Part shown: in pieces, positions 1 to 8,576 of the stretch
How the letters are laid out: every line of letters starts with the position of its first letter
Position numbering within the stretch: position 1 is the first letter of the stretch
Source: Thioalkalivibrio sp. K90mix
Lineage (GTDB): Bacteria > Pseudomonadota > Gammaproteobacteria > Ectothiorhodospirales > Ectothiorhodospiraceae
Assembly: GCF_000025545.1 (NCBI RefSeq)
Contig: NC_013889.1
Location: forward strand, 551,501 to 615,500
Direction of reading: 5' to 3'
Length of the DNA: 64,000 nucleotides
Translations under genes and position numbers: made by a program
Notes under the pieces: generated by a model
The model's database searches: none
The model's input: only the letters and a program-made list of their open reading frames with translations
What the model was told of the DNA's origin: nothing

Positions 1-890
1 CCGAGCGCGACGGTGCTGGCGCCAATGCCTATTAGATAAAGACTCACCGCCGCATTGCCCAGTTCCCGCCGGAACACCCCCAGCGTCGCGAGGCTGGTGA
101 TCGGGGCGGCCAGCAGGAACACCAGCACGGCACCGGGTGAGACGCCGGCCGCCAGCAGGGCGACCGCGATGGGTGTGGCTGCGGTCGCGCACAGATACAT
201 CGGGATGCCGATCACGGCGAGCAGCAGCATCGCCGGCAGGCCACTGCCGTACGCTGCCAGTGCAGCCGGTGGCACCAGGGTCAGCAGCGCCCCGGCGACG
301 ACCAGGCCGGCCACCAGCCACAGGCGGATATCGTCCAGCACGTCGCCGAACGCGTAGCGCTGGCCCTCCAGCAGGCGGGTCCATGGGCCCGGGGGTGCGG
401 GCGGCACTGTGGCAGGGGTGTCGCAGCAGGCAGAACTCCCGCAGCCACTCCCCGCCCCTTGCGCGCTGCCTGCACTGGTCCGGGATGCGCGGGTTCGCCC
501 AACCAGCAGGCCGGTGGTGATGGCCGTTACCAGGGCGCCGGCGACGCGGGCGACGGCCATCAGCGGGCCGAGCAGGGCATAGCTGATCGCGACCGAGTCG
601 ACGCCGACGCCCGGGGTGCCGATCAGGAACGCCGTGGTCGGGCCGCGCCCCGCTCCGCCACGGTGCAGCGCCAGGGCCGTCGGGATCGCCCCGCAGGAGC
701 AAAGGGGCAGTGGTGCCCCCGCAATAGCGGCGCGCACGGTGGGCGCCAGGCCCGGCCCGCCCAGCCAGCGCTGCAACGCCGCCTCTGGCAGGAACGCCTT
801 GACCAGTCCGGCCGCGGCCAGCCCCAGAAGCAGCCAGGGAGCCGCCGTCAGGGCCAGTGCCAGAGTCTGCTGGGCGATTTCGAACACCAT
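1..890 (-). CDS. SO_0444-type Cu/Zn efflux permease, 3' end cut off by window edge
   Basis: The frame opens at an ATG (888-890) and stays open to base 1, so the C-terminus lies outside the window. The 296 visible residues are highly hydrophobic, with several membrane helices. A conserved LPLCSCGAIPTAL segment lies near residue 62, with a second membrane block after residue 180. Between them a hydrophilic loop near residues 145-152 carries a Cys-rich GCGSSACC motif. This two-block permease with a Cys-containing cytoplasmic loop is the pattern of the pfam03773 permeases called SO_0444 Cu/Zn efflux transporters; metal specificity is inferred. It is divergent from the CopD-like gene downstream, which also fits copper handling. 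ArsP-type organoarsenical permease is the main alternative. Confidence 0.8.
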   Translation of the reverse strand, partial: MVFEIAQQTLALALTAAPWLLLGLAAAGLVKAFLPEAALQRWLGGPGLAPTVRAAIAGAPLPLCSCGAIPTALALHRGGAGRGPTTAFLIGTPGVGVDSVAISYALLGPLMAVARVAGALVTAITTGLLVGRTRASRTSAGSAQGAGSGCGSSACCDTPATVPPAPPGPWTRLLEGQRYAFGDVLDDIRLWLVAGLVVAGALLTLVPPAALAAYGSGLPAMLLLAVIGIPMYLCATAATPIAVALLAAGVSPGAVLVFLLAAPITSLATLGVFRRELGNAAVSLYLIGIGASTVAL

Positions 891-1047
891 GGCCCGATGA
901 TTGGTGACGGGCGGGCGGGGTGTCAAGATGGCGTGGGTGGATGAGCCCTTTGATCCGGAGCGGTTGGCGGTTTGGTTCGCCAGTGCTCCGTCGAGACCGC
1001 TACACTGCACCGCCAGGATCCCTGATGACGAAAAAAAGGAGTTCGCG

Positions 1048-1515
1048 ATGACCGGCTACGCGTTGGCAAACCTGCTGCATCTACTGGCAGTTGTAGTGTG
1101 GGTGGGGGGGATGTTCTTCGCCTACATGTTCCTGCGGCCGGTGGCCGGACAGCAGCTGGACGGCGCAGCGCGCCTCAAGTTGTGGGAGGGCGTGTTCGCG
1201 CGCTTTTTCCCCTGGGTCTGGGCGTCCGTAATCCTCTTGCTGGCGAGCGGACTGTGGATGATCTTTGGCTTCTTCGGCGGGATGGGCAATGTGCATCCCT
1301 CGGTGCATGTGATGCTGCTTCTCGGGCTGGTGATGATGGCGATCTTCGCCCATGTGTTCTTTGCCCCGTATCGCCGCATGCGTCAGGCGATCGCCGCGAA
1401 TGACACCGACGAGGGCCTGCGCCGGCTGTCCCAGATCCGGGTGCTGGTGGGCATCAACACCTTGCTGGGCCTGGTCGTGATCGTGGTGGCCACCGGGGGC
1501 CGTCTGCCCTTCTAG
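1048..1515 (+). CDS. CopD-family small integral membrane protein
   Basis: A 155-residue protein with about four membrane helices. The first helix reads HLLAVVVWVGGMFFAYMF and is followed by an LRPV turn, as in CopD/DUF2269-like proteins. The start was placed at ATG 1048 because an AAAGGAG ribosome site ends 5 bases before it, and the open frame further upstream (to 901) encodes non-membrane sequence with no such site. The last helix ends in TGGRLPF. CopD proteins act in copper or haem-related membrane functions; the precise role here is unknown. It overlaps the convergent DUF3293 gene by 4 bp through a shared CTAG. Confidence 0.8.
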   Translation: MTGYALANLLHLLAVVVWVGGMFFAYMFLRPVAGQQLDGAARLKLWEGVFARFFPWVWASVILLLASGLWMIFGFFGGMGNVHPSVHVMLLLGLVMMAIFAHVFFAPYRRMRQAIAANDTDEGLRRLSQIRVLVGINTLLGLVVIVVATGGRLPF

Positions 1516-1997
1516 GGAGACACCGGTCGTCTGCTTTCTGGGTGCCAGATCAGGCGAGGGGCTGAGGGTGGCTGGATCAGGACGGCTGCATTCTGGCCGA
1601 ACGCGATCAGCCAGGGATCCAGGTCCGCTTCGCCCATTCCGAGCACGCAATAGCCGGGTTCGTCGGGCCAGTGGCCGGTCGGGTCCCGGTGGATTGTGGG
1701 CCAGCAGGCCCAGCCGGCCTGCTCCAGCTCGTATTTGATGCGGGCGTGACGCTCGCGGTTCTCCTGCTCTGGCACGATACGACTGCGCGGATTCCAGGCG
1801 GTCAGCAGGCTGGCCTGTCGCCAGCTCTGTGCCTGCAGGCAGGCCTCAAGGCCAGGGTCGCGTTCACCGATGCGCAGGACGAACGCCTGCCCCGGGGGCT
1901 CAATCCGGTAGTGCGTGGCGGCGTAGGCCCGGGCCAGTTCCGCACCGGCCTCTGGCACATCGCCCGGTGTCCCGTTACCCCTTGAGTTTGGCGCCAT
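1512..1997 (-). CDS. DUF3293 domain-containing protein
   Basis: A 161-residue soluble protein. Start chosen at ATG 1997 (MAPNSRGNG), since residues further upstream are not conserved-looking. Features matching DUF3293 are a Y-x-A-x-HYRI opening, a TAWNPRS segment near the centre followed by N and R residues, and a GxGEADLDPWLIAFGQNA segment towards the C-terminus. No catalytic activity is known for this family. It is convergent with the CopD-like gene, overlapping by 4 bp. No operon partner is visible. Confidence 0.7.
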   Translation of the reverse strand: MAPNSRGNGTPGDVPEAGAELARAYAATHYRIEPPGQAFVLRIGERDPGLEACLQAQSWRQASLLTAWNPRSRIVPEQENRERHARIKYELEQAGWACWPTIHRDPTGHWPDEPGYCVLGMGEADLDPWLIAFGQNAAVLIQPPSAPRLIWHPESRRPVSP

Positions 1998-2153
1998 CCC
2001 GGGGCACTCTCGCGTGTGGTCGTGTTCCCCCACGATCACACAGGGAGATAACATGCACGTCAAGGATCGGACTCAGCCCTGCCTGGCAGTCGGTGATGAC
2101 CCGGTAATCGTGCGGGCGCATGGCCTGGCGCCCGGAAGACCGGTGCGCTGACC

Positions 2154-3881
2154 GTGTCCGTCGATCGCCTGCGTGTCCCGGGAATCACCAGCGTCTTTGC
2201 GCTGGTGCTGTTGCTGGTCGCGGCGATCGCGGTGTTCAGCTGGTGGCGGGTGCAGCACCTGCAACAGGACATCCAGACCCTCACCGAAGAACACATCCAG
2301 AAAGTGGATCATGTCCATCGCATGCGCAGCCTGGTGCGCGAGCGGGTGCTGCGTGCCTCGCTGGTGGTCAGTGCGGAGGATACCGCGCTGCAGGAGCGCT
2401 ACTACCGCGAGTTTCGCGAGCTGGCACCCCGCTTTGTCGAGACACTGACGGCCGCCGAGTCCCAGGCCGAACGGCCTGCGGACCGTCAACGTATGCAGGA
2501 GTTGCGGGAGTTGACCTCGGTCGGCGCCCCGCTGCTGGAAGATATTGTCGACATTGCCCTGGTCGGGGACCGCAATGAGGCCCTGGGGATGCTGTACGCT
2601 GATCTGATGCCGATCCAGGAGGAGGTTCTGGGTCAGATGGAGCGCATCCTGGAGGCCTTCCACCGCGATAATGCACGGGCCATCGAGGCCATGGCGCAAC
2701 GCCATGAACAAAGCCAGCAGTGGATGCTTGGGGCGACCGCGCTGGCGGCGGTACTGATTATCCTGCTCGCGGCCTGGGTCCGTTATCGCCTGCGGCGCAA
2801 CCATCAGGCGCTGCAGGACGAGTTGCGCGAGCGCATGCGGGTGGAGGCCCGACTGCGCGAAACCCAGGGCGGGCTGGAGGCCGCGGTGGCCCGGCGCACG
2901 GCAGCACTGGAAGAGACCACGGCGCGCCTGGAAGAGGCGCAGCGCAGCGCCGGCGCGGGATTCTGGGACTGGGATATCCGCAATGGTCAGCTGAACTGGT
3001 CCGCCCATGTGTTCGAGCTGTTCGGGCTGGACCCCAGGGTGGACGAGGCGGGCTTCGAGTCCTACATCCATGCGGTGCATCCGGATGACCGGACCCGTGT
3101 GCGCCGCACCATCAATCAGGCGCTGGCCAGCGAGGCGGTCTATCGTGTCGATCACCGGGTCGTGCGTCCGGATGGCGGGGTGCGTCACGTGCGTGTGGAG
3201 GGCGAGATCGCCCGTGACGATGCCGGTCGGCCGTTGCAGGTCCTGGGCATGGTGCGGGACATCACCCTGGAGAAGGCCTCGGAGGAGCGGCTCTGGCACC
3301 AGGCTCACCACGATTCCCTGACCGGTCTGGCCAATCGCAGCCTCTTCCAGGAGCATCTGCGCCAGGCCCTGCGCCGTGCCCAGCGCCACGAAAGGGGGCT
3401 GGCCCTGGTGGTCTGTGACCTCGACGGCTTCAAGCCCATCAATGATCGCCTGGGCCACGATGCGGGGGACGTCGTGCTGGTGACGGTGGCCGGGCGGCTG
3501 CGCGAAGGGGTGCGCGAGTGCGATGTGGTGGCCCGTATGGGGGGCGACGAGTTTGTGATCCTGCTGGAGAACATGGACGACCCGGATGCCCTGCTCGGGG
3601 TCGGTCTGAAGCTGATCGAACGCTTTGCCGAGCCCATCGAGGTCAATCGCGAGGCCGTGCAGGTGGGCTTGAGCATGGGGGCGGCCCTGTACCCGCATGA
3701 CAGTGCCGATGCGGAGGGACTGATGCTGCAGGCGGATCGTGCGATGTATGCGGCCAAGGAGGCCGGGGGCGGCGGGATCGTGCTGTACGAGCAGGTCGAT
3801 GCCAGCCGCGCCAGTCGGTCGCACACACGACATCGGCGGCGCGGGCCGCTGGGCTGCGGCCTTGGTCTGGAAGGCCCGTAG
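2154..3881 (+). CDS. Membrane-bound PAS-GGDEF diguanylate cyclase
   Basis: 575 residues starting at GTG 2154. There is one N-terminal membrane helix (about residues 11-31), a periplasmic helical sensor region (about 32-190), a second helix (about 194-214), a coiled coil, a PAS domain (about 265-375) ending in MVRDITLEKASEERL, and a GGDEF domain (about 380-550). The GGDEF domain has the entry motif HHDSLTGLANR and an intact GGDEF signature near residue 462, and RECD five residues before it fits the RxxD inhibitory site. It should therefore make c-di-GMP with product feedback. The last 25 residues are basic and low in conservation. It faces the GGDEF-EAL gene next door tail to tail. The sensed signal is unknown. 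Confidence 0.93.
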   Translation: MSVDRLRVPGITSVFALVLLLVAAIAVFSWWRVQHLQQDIQTLTEEHIQKVDHVHRMRSLVRERVLRASLVVSAEDTALQERYYREFRELAPRFVETLTAAESQAERPADRQRMQELRELTSVGAPLLEDIVDIALVGDRNEALGMLYADLMPIQEEVLGQMERILEAFHRDNARAIEAMAQRHEQSQQWMLGATALAAVLIILLAAWVRYRLRRNHQALQDELRERMRVEARLRETQGGLEAAVARRTAALEETTARLEEAQRSAGAGFWDWDIRNGQLNWSAHVFELFGLDPRVDEAGFESYIHAVHPDDRTRVRRTINQALASEAVYRVDHRVVRPDGGVRHVRVEGEIARDDAGRPLQVLGMVRDITLEKASEERLWHQAHHDSLTGLANRSLFQEHLRQALRRAQRHERGLALVVCDLDGFKPINDRLGHDAGDVVLVTVAGRLREGVRECDVVARMGGDEFVILLENMDDPDALLGVGLKLIERFAEPIEVNREAVQVGLSMGAALYPHDSADAEGLMLQADRAMYAAKEAGGGGIVLYEQVDASRASRSHTRHRRRGPLGCGLGLEGP

Positions 3882-3892
3882 TCCGCTCTGGG

Positions 3893-6778
3893 TCAGCTCT
3901 GGCGTTGCACTGCCGGGGTGGCGTTTCGTTCCAGCCAGGCCGGGAACTCGTCTTCCGCGATCGGCTGGCCGTAGAGAAACCCCTGGAAATGCGTGCAACC
4001 CAGTGCCAGGAGCTGCTGGCGCTGGGCCGGCTTGGCCACACCCTCGGCGACGACGCGCAGGCCCATGTTGTGGCCGATATCGAGGATGTTCTCGATGAGC
4101 ATCTGCTCGCCCTTGTCCACGAGTTCATCAATGAACGACTTGTCGATCTTGAGTTCGTCCAGTGGCAGATCGCGCAGGTAGGCCAGCGACGAATATCCCG
4201 TGCCGAAATCGTCCAGCGCCACCTGGACGCCGAACTCGCGCAGGGCCCGCAGCTTGCCAATGGCGTCGGACAGGTCGCGCAGCAGACCCGACTCGGTGAC
4301 TTCGAGCGTAATCTGGCCGGCTTCCAGGCCGGCGGCCTGCACGCGTTCCCGGAGCTGTGCGACGAAATCAGGGCGGGCCAGCTGCCAGGGCGAGATATTG
4401 ATGGCCACGCGGGGCGGAAGCGGCAGACCTCGCGCGTGCCAGTCCTGCAGATTCTCCAGTACATGCTCGACCACCCAGGTGCCGATGGGGTGGATGAGCC
4501 CGGTTTCCTCGGCGATCGGGATGAACAGCGCCGGCCCGACCGGGCCCAGCTCGGGGTGTGTCCAGCGCAGTAGCGCTTCGGCACCGATCATGTTCTCCTG
4601 GGCATCGAATTGCGGCTGGTAACTCAGGCGCATCTCGCGATTCACCAGGGCCTGGCGCAGCCCCTCCTCGATCTGCAACCGGGCGCGTGCCTCGTCCTGC
4701 AGCGCATGGCGGTAGAACTGCACCCCGCCGCGTCCGGCCCGTTTCGCCTGATACAGGGCGATGTCGGCATGGCGCAGGGCATCCGACGAGGTCTGACCCG
4801 CGTCCGGGAACAGCACGCAGCCCAGACTGGCGCCAACACTGAAGGTGCGCTCCCCCAGTACGATCGGGTGCTGCAAGGCATCCAGCAGCCGGTGGGCCGC
4901 GTCGTTGACCGTCGCCTCGATCGCCTGACGCGATGCGCGCCGGGGATGGATCAGGGTGGCGAATTCGTCCCCGCCCAGGCGCACCACCAGTGCTTGCTCG
5001 GGTGCGTGCTGGCGCAGGCGGTCGGCCACCGCCGCCAGCACAGTGTCGCCGACCGCATGTCCAAGGGCATCGTTGATGGTCTTGAAATGATCCAGGTCGA
5101 TCAGGATCAGCCCGCCGTGCTGGCCTCCGTGGTGGGCCAGATCGAGGTCCTGTGTCAGTGCGTCATGCAGTTGGGTGCGGTTGGCCAGGCCGGTCAGCGG
5201 ATCGTGGTAGGCGAGTCGGCGGATATGTTCTTCACCTTCCAGCCGCTCGAGTTCGGCGGCGGCACGGTCGGCAAAGATCTCGAGGATGCCGGCCGCCTGT
5301 TCGGTCTCGTCCAGCGGGTAGCGGTTGACGATGGCGATATGCCCCAGCTCGCGCCCCTGGCTGTCAATCATCGGGGCGCCCAGATAGCTGCGCGCACCCA
5401 TTTCGACGAGCATTTCGTCGCGCGGAAACAGCTCCTGCACGCGGTCCGGATACACGCACAAGCCCTGCGAGAGCACCTCGTCGCAGGGGGTGCTGGCCAG
5501 GGCATAGCGGATGTTGCCCACCAGTTCGCCGTCGCGGCAAAGGGCGGCGGTCTCGACGTGACCGGGCAGGTCCGGGACGTTGATGCCCGCCAGCGCGTAG
5601 TCGGCACGAAAGACCTCGCGCAGCCGCAATACCAGGTTCTGGAAGAAACTTTGGCGGTTGTCGGCGCGGAATCCCTGGGCGATTACCCGCAAGGCATCTT
5701 CGCCGCGCCGCGCGAGTGTGATGTCTTCCTGCATGACGATGATGTCCCGCACCTCGCCCCGGTGATTCTTGAGAGGATAGACGTATCCCTTGACCCAGCG
5801 ACTTCCCGCAGGCGCCTTCGCGGGATCGGCAACCGCATGGCACGCAAATGGCGCGATGGAACGCCGGGCACCCCTGGCGGCTGCGCGAATGTCCTCGGTC
5901 ACATGGCCATCGATGGGATCGGGGTGGTGGAGGACATTCATGCCCTTGACACCTGCGTGGCCGTGCATGGTTTCCCAGGCGGTGTTGACCTGGCGTACCC
6001 CGCCGTCCGGGGTCAGTACCTCGATCGCCATCGGGGCCTGGTGAACCAGATCGCGGAAGCGGTGTTCCGACTCGCGCACCCGTTCCTGAGTCTCCCGGTG
6101 CAGGACCAGGCTCATCACCAGAATCATGCCGAGATAGCCGAAGACCGAGAGCGGTATGGAATCGATGATCCCGAGGCGGACCAGAACGCCCTGGATGGTC
6201 GCCAGCAGGAACAGGAGGAGCGCGCCGATCAGGATCAGCGGGAGGTGTCCACCCTCGCGGCGCCAGTGGCTCACCAACGCCCACAGGGAGAACCCGAACA
6301 CCAGGAGCAGTCCGGCCAGGCCCAGCAGGAACCAGGGGCTCGGGGACCCCACGGCGCGCGTGACCGTCTCGCCCCAGGGGAGTGCCACGCTTCCCAGCTC
6401 CGCGATCTCGGTCCACTGCAGGCCATGGGGCTGGCGCGCATTGGCGACCCAGACCACGACCATCAATATCCCCAGTACCGAGAGCAGGACCCGAGCGGGG
6501 GTCTCCGTGTAACGGGCTATAAAGGCCGCGAACAGGACGTACAGGGCCGCGATCAGGCCGTAATACGCCTTCATCGGGCCGGTATAGGCCTCGATCGAGG
6601 TCGCCTGGTAGGACAGGGCAATGCTGATCGCGGAGCCCGCCAACAGCAGGCACATTGCAGCGAACAACAGATGCTCCACACGGCGTACGCTGTGGCTGGC
6701 ATGCAGGAGGTGGCTGGCCGAGGCGTACAGACACAGCCCGGCGAGCAGGTACAGCGCTGCGATCAATGGACCACTCAT
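3893..6778 (-). CDS. Membrane 7TM/PAS/GAF/GGDEF/EAL c-di-GMP enzyme
   Basis: 961 residues from ATG 6778; the frame extends further but has no better start. The N-terminal 245 residues contain about seven membrane helices, followed by a PAS domain (about 255-375, ending VMQEDITLARRGEDAL) and a GAF domain (about 395-520). The GGDEF domain has HDPLTGLANRTQL and an intact GGDEF near 602 but no RxxD inhibitory site. The EAL domain has GAEALLRW near 737 and DDFGTGYSSLAYLRDLP. Both catalytic signatures are intact, so the protein could synthesise or hydrolyse c-di-GMP; which activity dominates cannot be read from sequence. It is transcribed towards the neighbouring diguanylate cyclase. Confidence 0.93.
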   Translation of the reverse strand: MSGPLIAALYLLAGLCLYASASHLLHASHSVRRVEHLLFAAMCLLLAGSAISIALSYQATSIEAYTGPMKAYYGLIAALYVLFAAFIARYTETPARVLLSVLGILMVVVWVANARQPHGLQWTEIAELGSVALPWGETVTRAVGSPSPWFLLGLAGLLLVFGFSLWALVSHWRREGGHLPLILIGALLLFLLATIQGVLVRLGIIDSIPLSVFGYLGMILVMSLVLHRETQERVRESEHRFRDLVHQAPMAIEVLTPDGGVRQVNTAWETMHGHAGVKGMNVLHHPDPIDGHVTEDIRAAARGARRSIAPFACHAVADPAKAPAGSRWVKGYVYPLKNHRGEVRDIIVMQEDITLARRGEDALRVIAQGFRADNRQSFFQNLVLRLREVFRADYALAGINVPDLPGHVETAALCRDGELVGNIRYALASTPCDEVLSQGLCVYPDRVQELFPRDEMLVEMGARSYLGAPMIDSQGRELGHIAIVNRYPLDETEQAAGILEIFADRAAAELERLEGEEHIRRLAYHDPLTGLANRTQLHDALTQDLDLAHHGGQHGGLILIDLDHFKTINDALGHAVGDTVLAAVADRLRQHAPEQALVVRLGGDEFATLIHPRRASRQAIEATVNDAAHRLLDALQHPIVLGERTFSVGASLGCVLFPDAGQTSSDALRHADIALYQAKRAGRGGVQFYRHALQDEARARLQIEEGLRQALVNREMRLSYQPQFDAQENMIGAEALLRWTHPELGPVGPALFIPIAEETGLIHPIGTWVVEHVLENLQDWHARGLPLPPRVAINISPWQLARPDFVAQLRERVQAAGLEAGQITLEVTESGLLRDLSDAIGKLRALREFGVQVALDDFGTGYSSLAYLRDLPLDELKIDKSFIDELVDKGEQMLIENILDIGHNMGLRVVAEGVAKPAQRQQLLALGCTHFQGFLYGQPIAEDEFPAWLERNATPAVQRQS

Positions 6779-6863
6779 GGCCGATCCCCCTGGTACGACG
6801 GAAATCCCTCTCCTTAACGACAAGTTAAGCACAACCGTGAGTGGGTTGCGCGCCGCCGGGTGC

Positions 6864-8288
6864 CTACAGGTACGGGGTCAGCAGGCGGGCGGCGCCGTCG
6901 CGCAGGCGGGCGGGGAGGGTGCGCGCGTGGACATCTTCCAGGCTCAGCGGGTGGGAACGCGAGCGCAGATCCTCGGCCCAGTCGGCCAGCTGTTGCCCCA
7001 GGTCGCGGTCCACACATTCCAGGTTGCACTCGAAGTTGAGGCGCAGGCTGCGTGGGTCCCAGTTGGCCGATCCCACCAGGGCCCATTCCCTGTCGACGAG
7101 CATCAGCTTGGAATGGTTGAACGGGGGCGGCGTCAGCCAGATGCGGCAGCCCCGGGTGAGGAGTTCGCCGTGCAGCGGACGGGCGGCCCACTCGACCAGG
7201 CGCAGGTTGTTGCGTTCCGGCAGCAGCAGATCAACCTCGATGCCGCGCAGGGCCGCGGCCTTCAGCGCCCCCAGCAATTCCAGGTCAGGCAGGAAATAGG
7301 GCGTGACCACGGTAACGTGCTCGCGCGCCTCCGCGATCGCGGCCAACAGGGTGAACTTGAGCACCTCGAAGTCTTCATCAGGGCCGTCTGGTAGCGCGCG
7401 GCACAACTGGGTGCCAATCAGGCGAGCCTCCTCCGGGAACCAAGGCGGGCCTTCCAGTGCCTCATGCGTGCTGAACTGCCAGTCTTCCGCGAACACCCGC
7501 TGCAACTGCAGGCAGATCGGACCGCGGACCTCGAAGTGCAGGTCCTGAATCGGGTGCGGTCCCGGGTTGCTCGCGCTGTGCCCGCGGCGGATATTCATGC
7601 CCCCGGTAAAGCCGTGCTCGCCATCCACCAGCAGCATTTTGCGGTGATTGCGCAGATTGAACGCCGCAAGCGTACGCGGCAGGTGATGGACGGGCATGAA
7701 GGCGGCGGCCGGGATGCCGACGCGCTTGAGGAAGCGCAGTGTGTTGCGGCGGCTGTAGCGGGCGCCGATGCCGTCGATCAGGACACGGACCTCGACGCCG
7801 CGGTCGCGGGCGGCCTTCAGGTGGCGCACGAAGCGCTGTCCGACCACGTCGTAGTCAAAGATGTAGGTCGCCAGGGTGATGCTGTGGGACGCGCAGTCGA
7901 TCGCCGCGAGCATCGCCGCGTAGGCCTGGTCACCATCGGTCAGCGGCCGGACCGAATTGCCGGCGCTGGCGCGAAACGGCGCGAGCCGGTCGCCACAGCC
8001 CAGCAGGCGACTCCAGCGGGGCGGAATGCCGGGGCCGTCGGCATCGCGCGCGGCGGGGTCGACCAGCAGATGGCCCTCGCGCAGGGCATGGGCGCGGCGG
8101 CGGATGCGGTTGACCCCGAACATCCAGTACAGGATCGAGCCCCCCACCGGCAGCAGCACGATCAGCCCGACCCAGGCGATTACGGTCCCGGTCTCGCGGC
8201 GCTGGAGCAGCGCGTGCATCACACTGGCGGCGGCCAGTGCAAAGGCGGCGACGGCAGTGATACTGGCAATCCAGCCGGTACCCAGCAC
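6864..8288 (-). CDS. cls: Cardiolipin synthase
   Basis: 474 residues. Two N-terminal membrane helices (about 5-25 and 37-58) are followed by two phospholipase-D half domains. The HKD motifs are NHRKMLLVDGEHGFTGG near residue 216 and NHSKLMLVDREWALVGSANW near residue 392, both complete. Length and order match bacterial ClsA-type enzymes, which condense two phosphatidylglycerol molecules (or PG and PE) at the inner membrane. The gene is divergent from parC, with a 288-bp intergenic region. Family assignment is secure; the ClsA versus ClsC subclass is not. Confidence 0.93.
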   Translation of the reverse strand: MLGTGWIASITAVAAFALAAASVMHALLQRRETGTVIAWVGLIVLLPVGGSILYWMFGVNRIRRRAHALREGHLLVDPAARDADGPGIPPRWSRLLGCGDRLAPFRASAGNSVRPLTDGDQAYAAMLAAIDCASHSITLATYIFDYDVVGQRFVRHLKAARDRGVEVRVLIDGIGARYSRRNTLRFLKRVGIPAAAFMPVHHLPRTLAAFNLRNHRKMLLVDGEHGFTGGMNIRRGHSASNPGPHPIQDLHFEVRGPICLQLQRVFAEDWQFSTHEALEGPPWFPEEARLIGTQLCRALPDGPDEDFEVLKFTLLAAIAEAREHVTVVTPYFLPDLELLGALKAAALRGIEVDLLLPERNNLRLVEWAARPLHGELLTRGCRIWLTPPPFNHSKLMLVDREWALVGSANWDPRSLRLNFECNLECVDRDLGQQLADWAEDLRSRSHPLSLEDVHARTLPARLRDGAARLLTPYL

Positions 8289-8576
8289 GGCATTCTCCCC
8301 GGGAATGGAATGGTGGCGGTGTGATCGCTACAGTACGCGGGCCGGGCGAGCGGTAAAAGGCCGCCATGGTGATCCATTCGCCCTTAGGGAAACGTTGATT
8401 GTTCGGCGTTTCCCTGCGGCACAGGGACGTGCCGTCGGCATCGACTACCGTAGGTGGTTGATTCCGAAGCAAGCTGCAAACCCCTTTGCCAGTGCAAAGA
8501 TATACAAGACGATGCAGCGCCGCGCGCGCTGAGAAAGCCAGGATGGCTTTATTCAGTGCTTCGTTAGAGGAAGCCG
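8289..8576. other. Divergent cls/parC intergenic region
   Basis: 288 bp between the two divergent start codons. It holds the short inverted repeat at 8386-8415 (see separate entry) and a small hairpin AAAGCCA-gga-TGGCTTT (8534-8550) just upstream of the parC ribosome site AGAGGAAG. No convincing -35/-10 pair was found; TATACA at 8501-8506 has no partner at proper spacing. Confidence 0.5.
8386..8415. repeat. 30-bp inverted repeat made of two MITE-like termini
   Basis: AGGGAAACG (8386-8394) and CGTTTCCCT (8407-8415) are perfect 9-bp inverted arms separated by 12 bases. The arm AGGGAAAC is the outer end of the terminal inverted repeat of the 226-bp element at 36490-36715, so this may be a collapsed copy or excision remnant of the same family. 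Confidence 0.55.

Noticed and set aside
2073-3998. Very long open frame antisense to the diguanylate cyclase gene
   Set aside because: GC-rich third-position bias keeps antisense frames open. The translation is Gln/His/Leu-rich without domains, and the sense frame encodes intact PAS and GGDEF domains.
4610-6817. 735-codon open frame antisense to the GGDEF-EAL gene
   Set aside because: Same codon-bias shadow; no recognisable motif or ribosome site.
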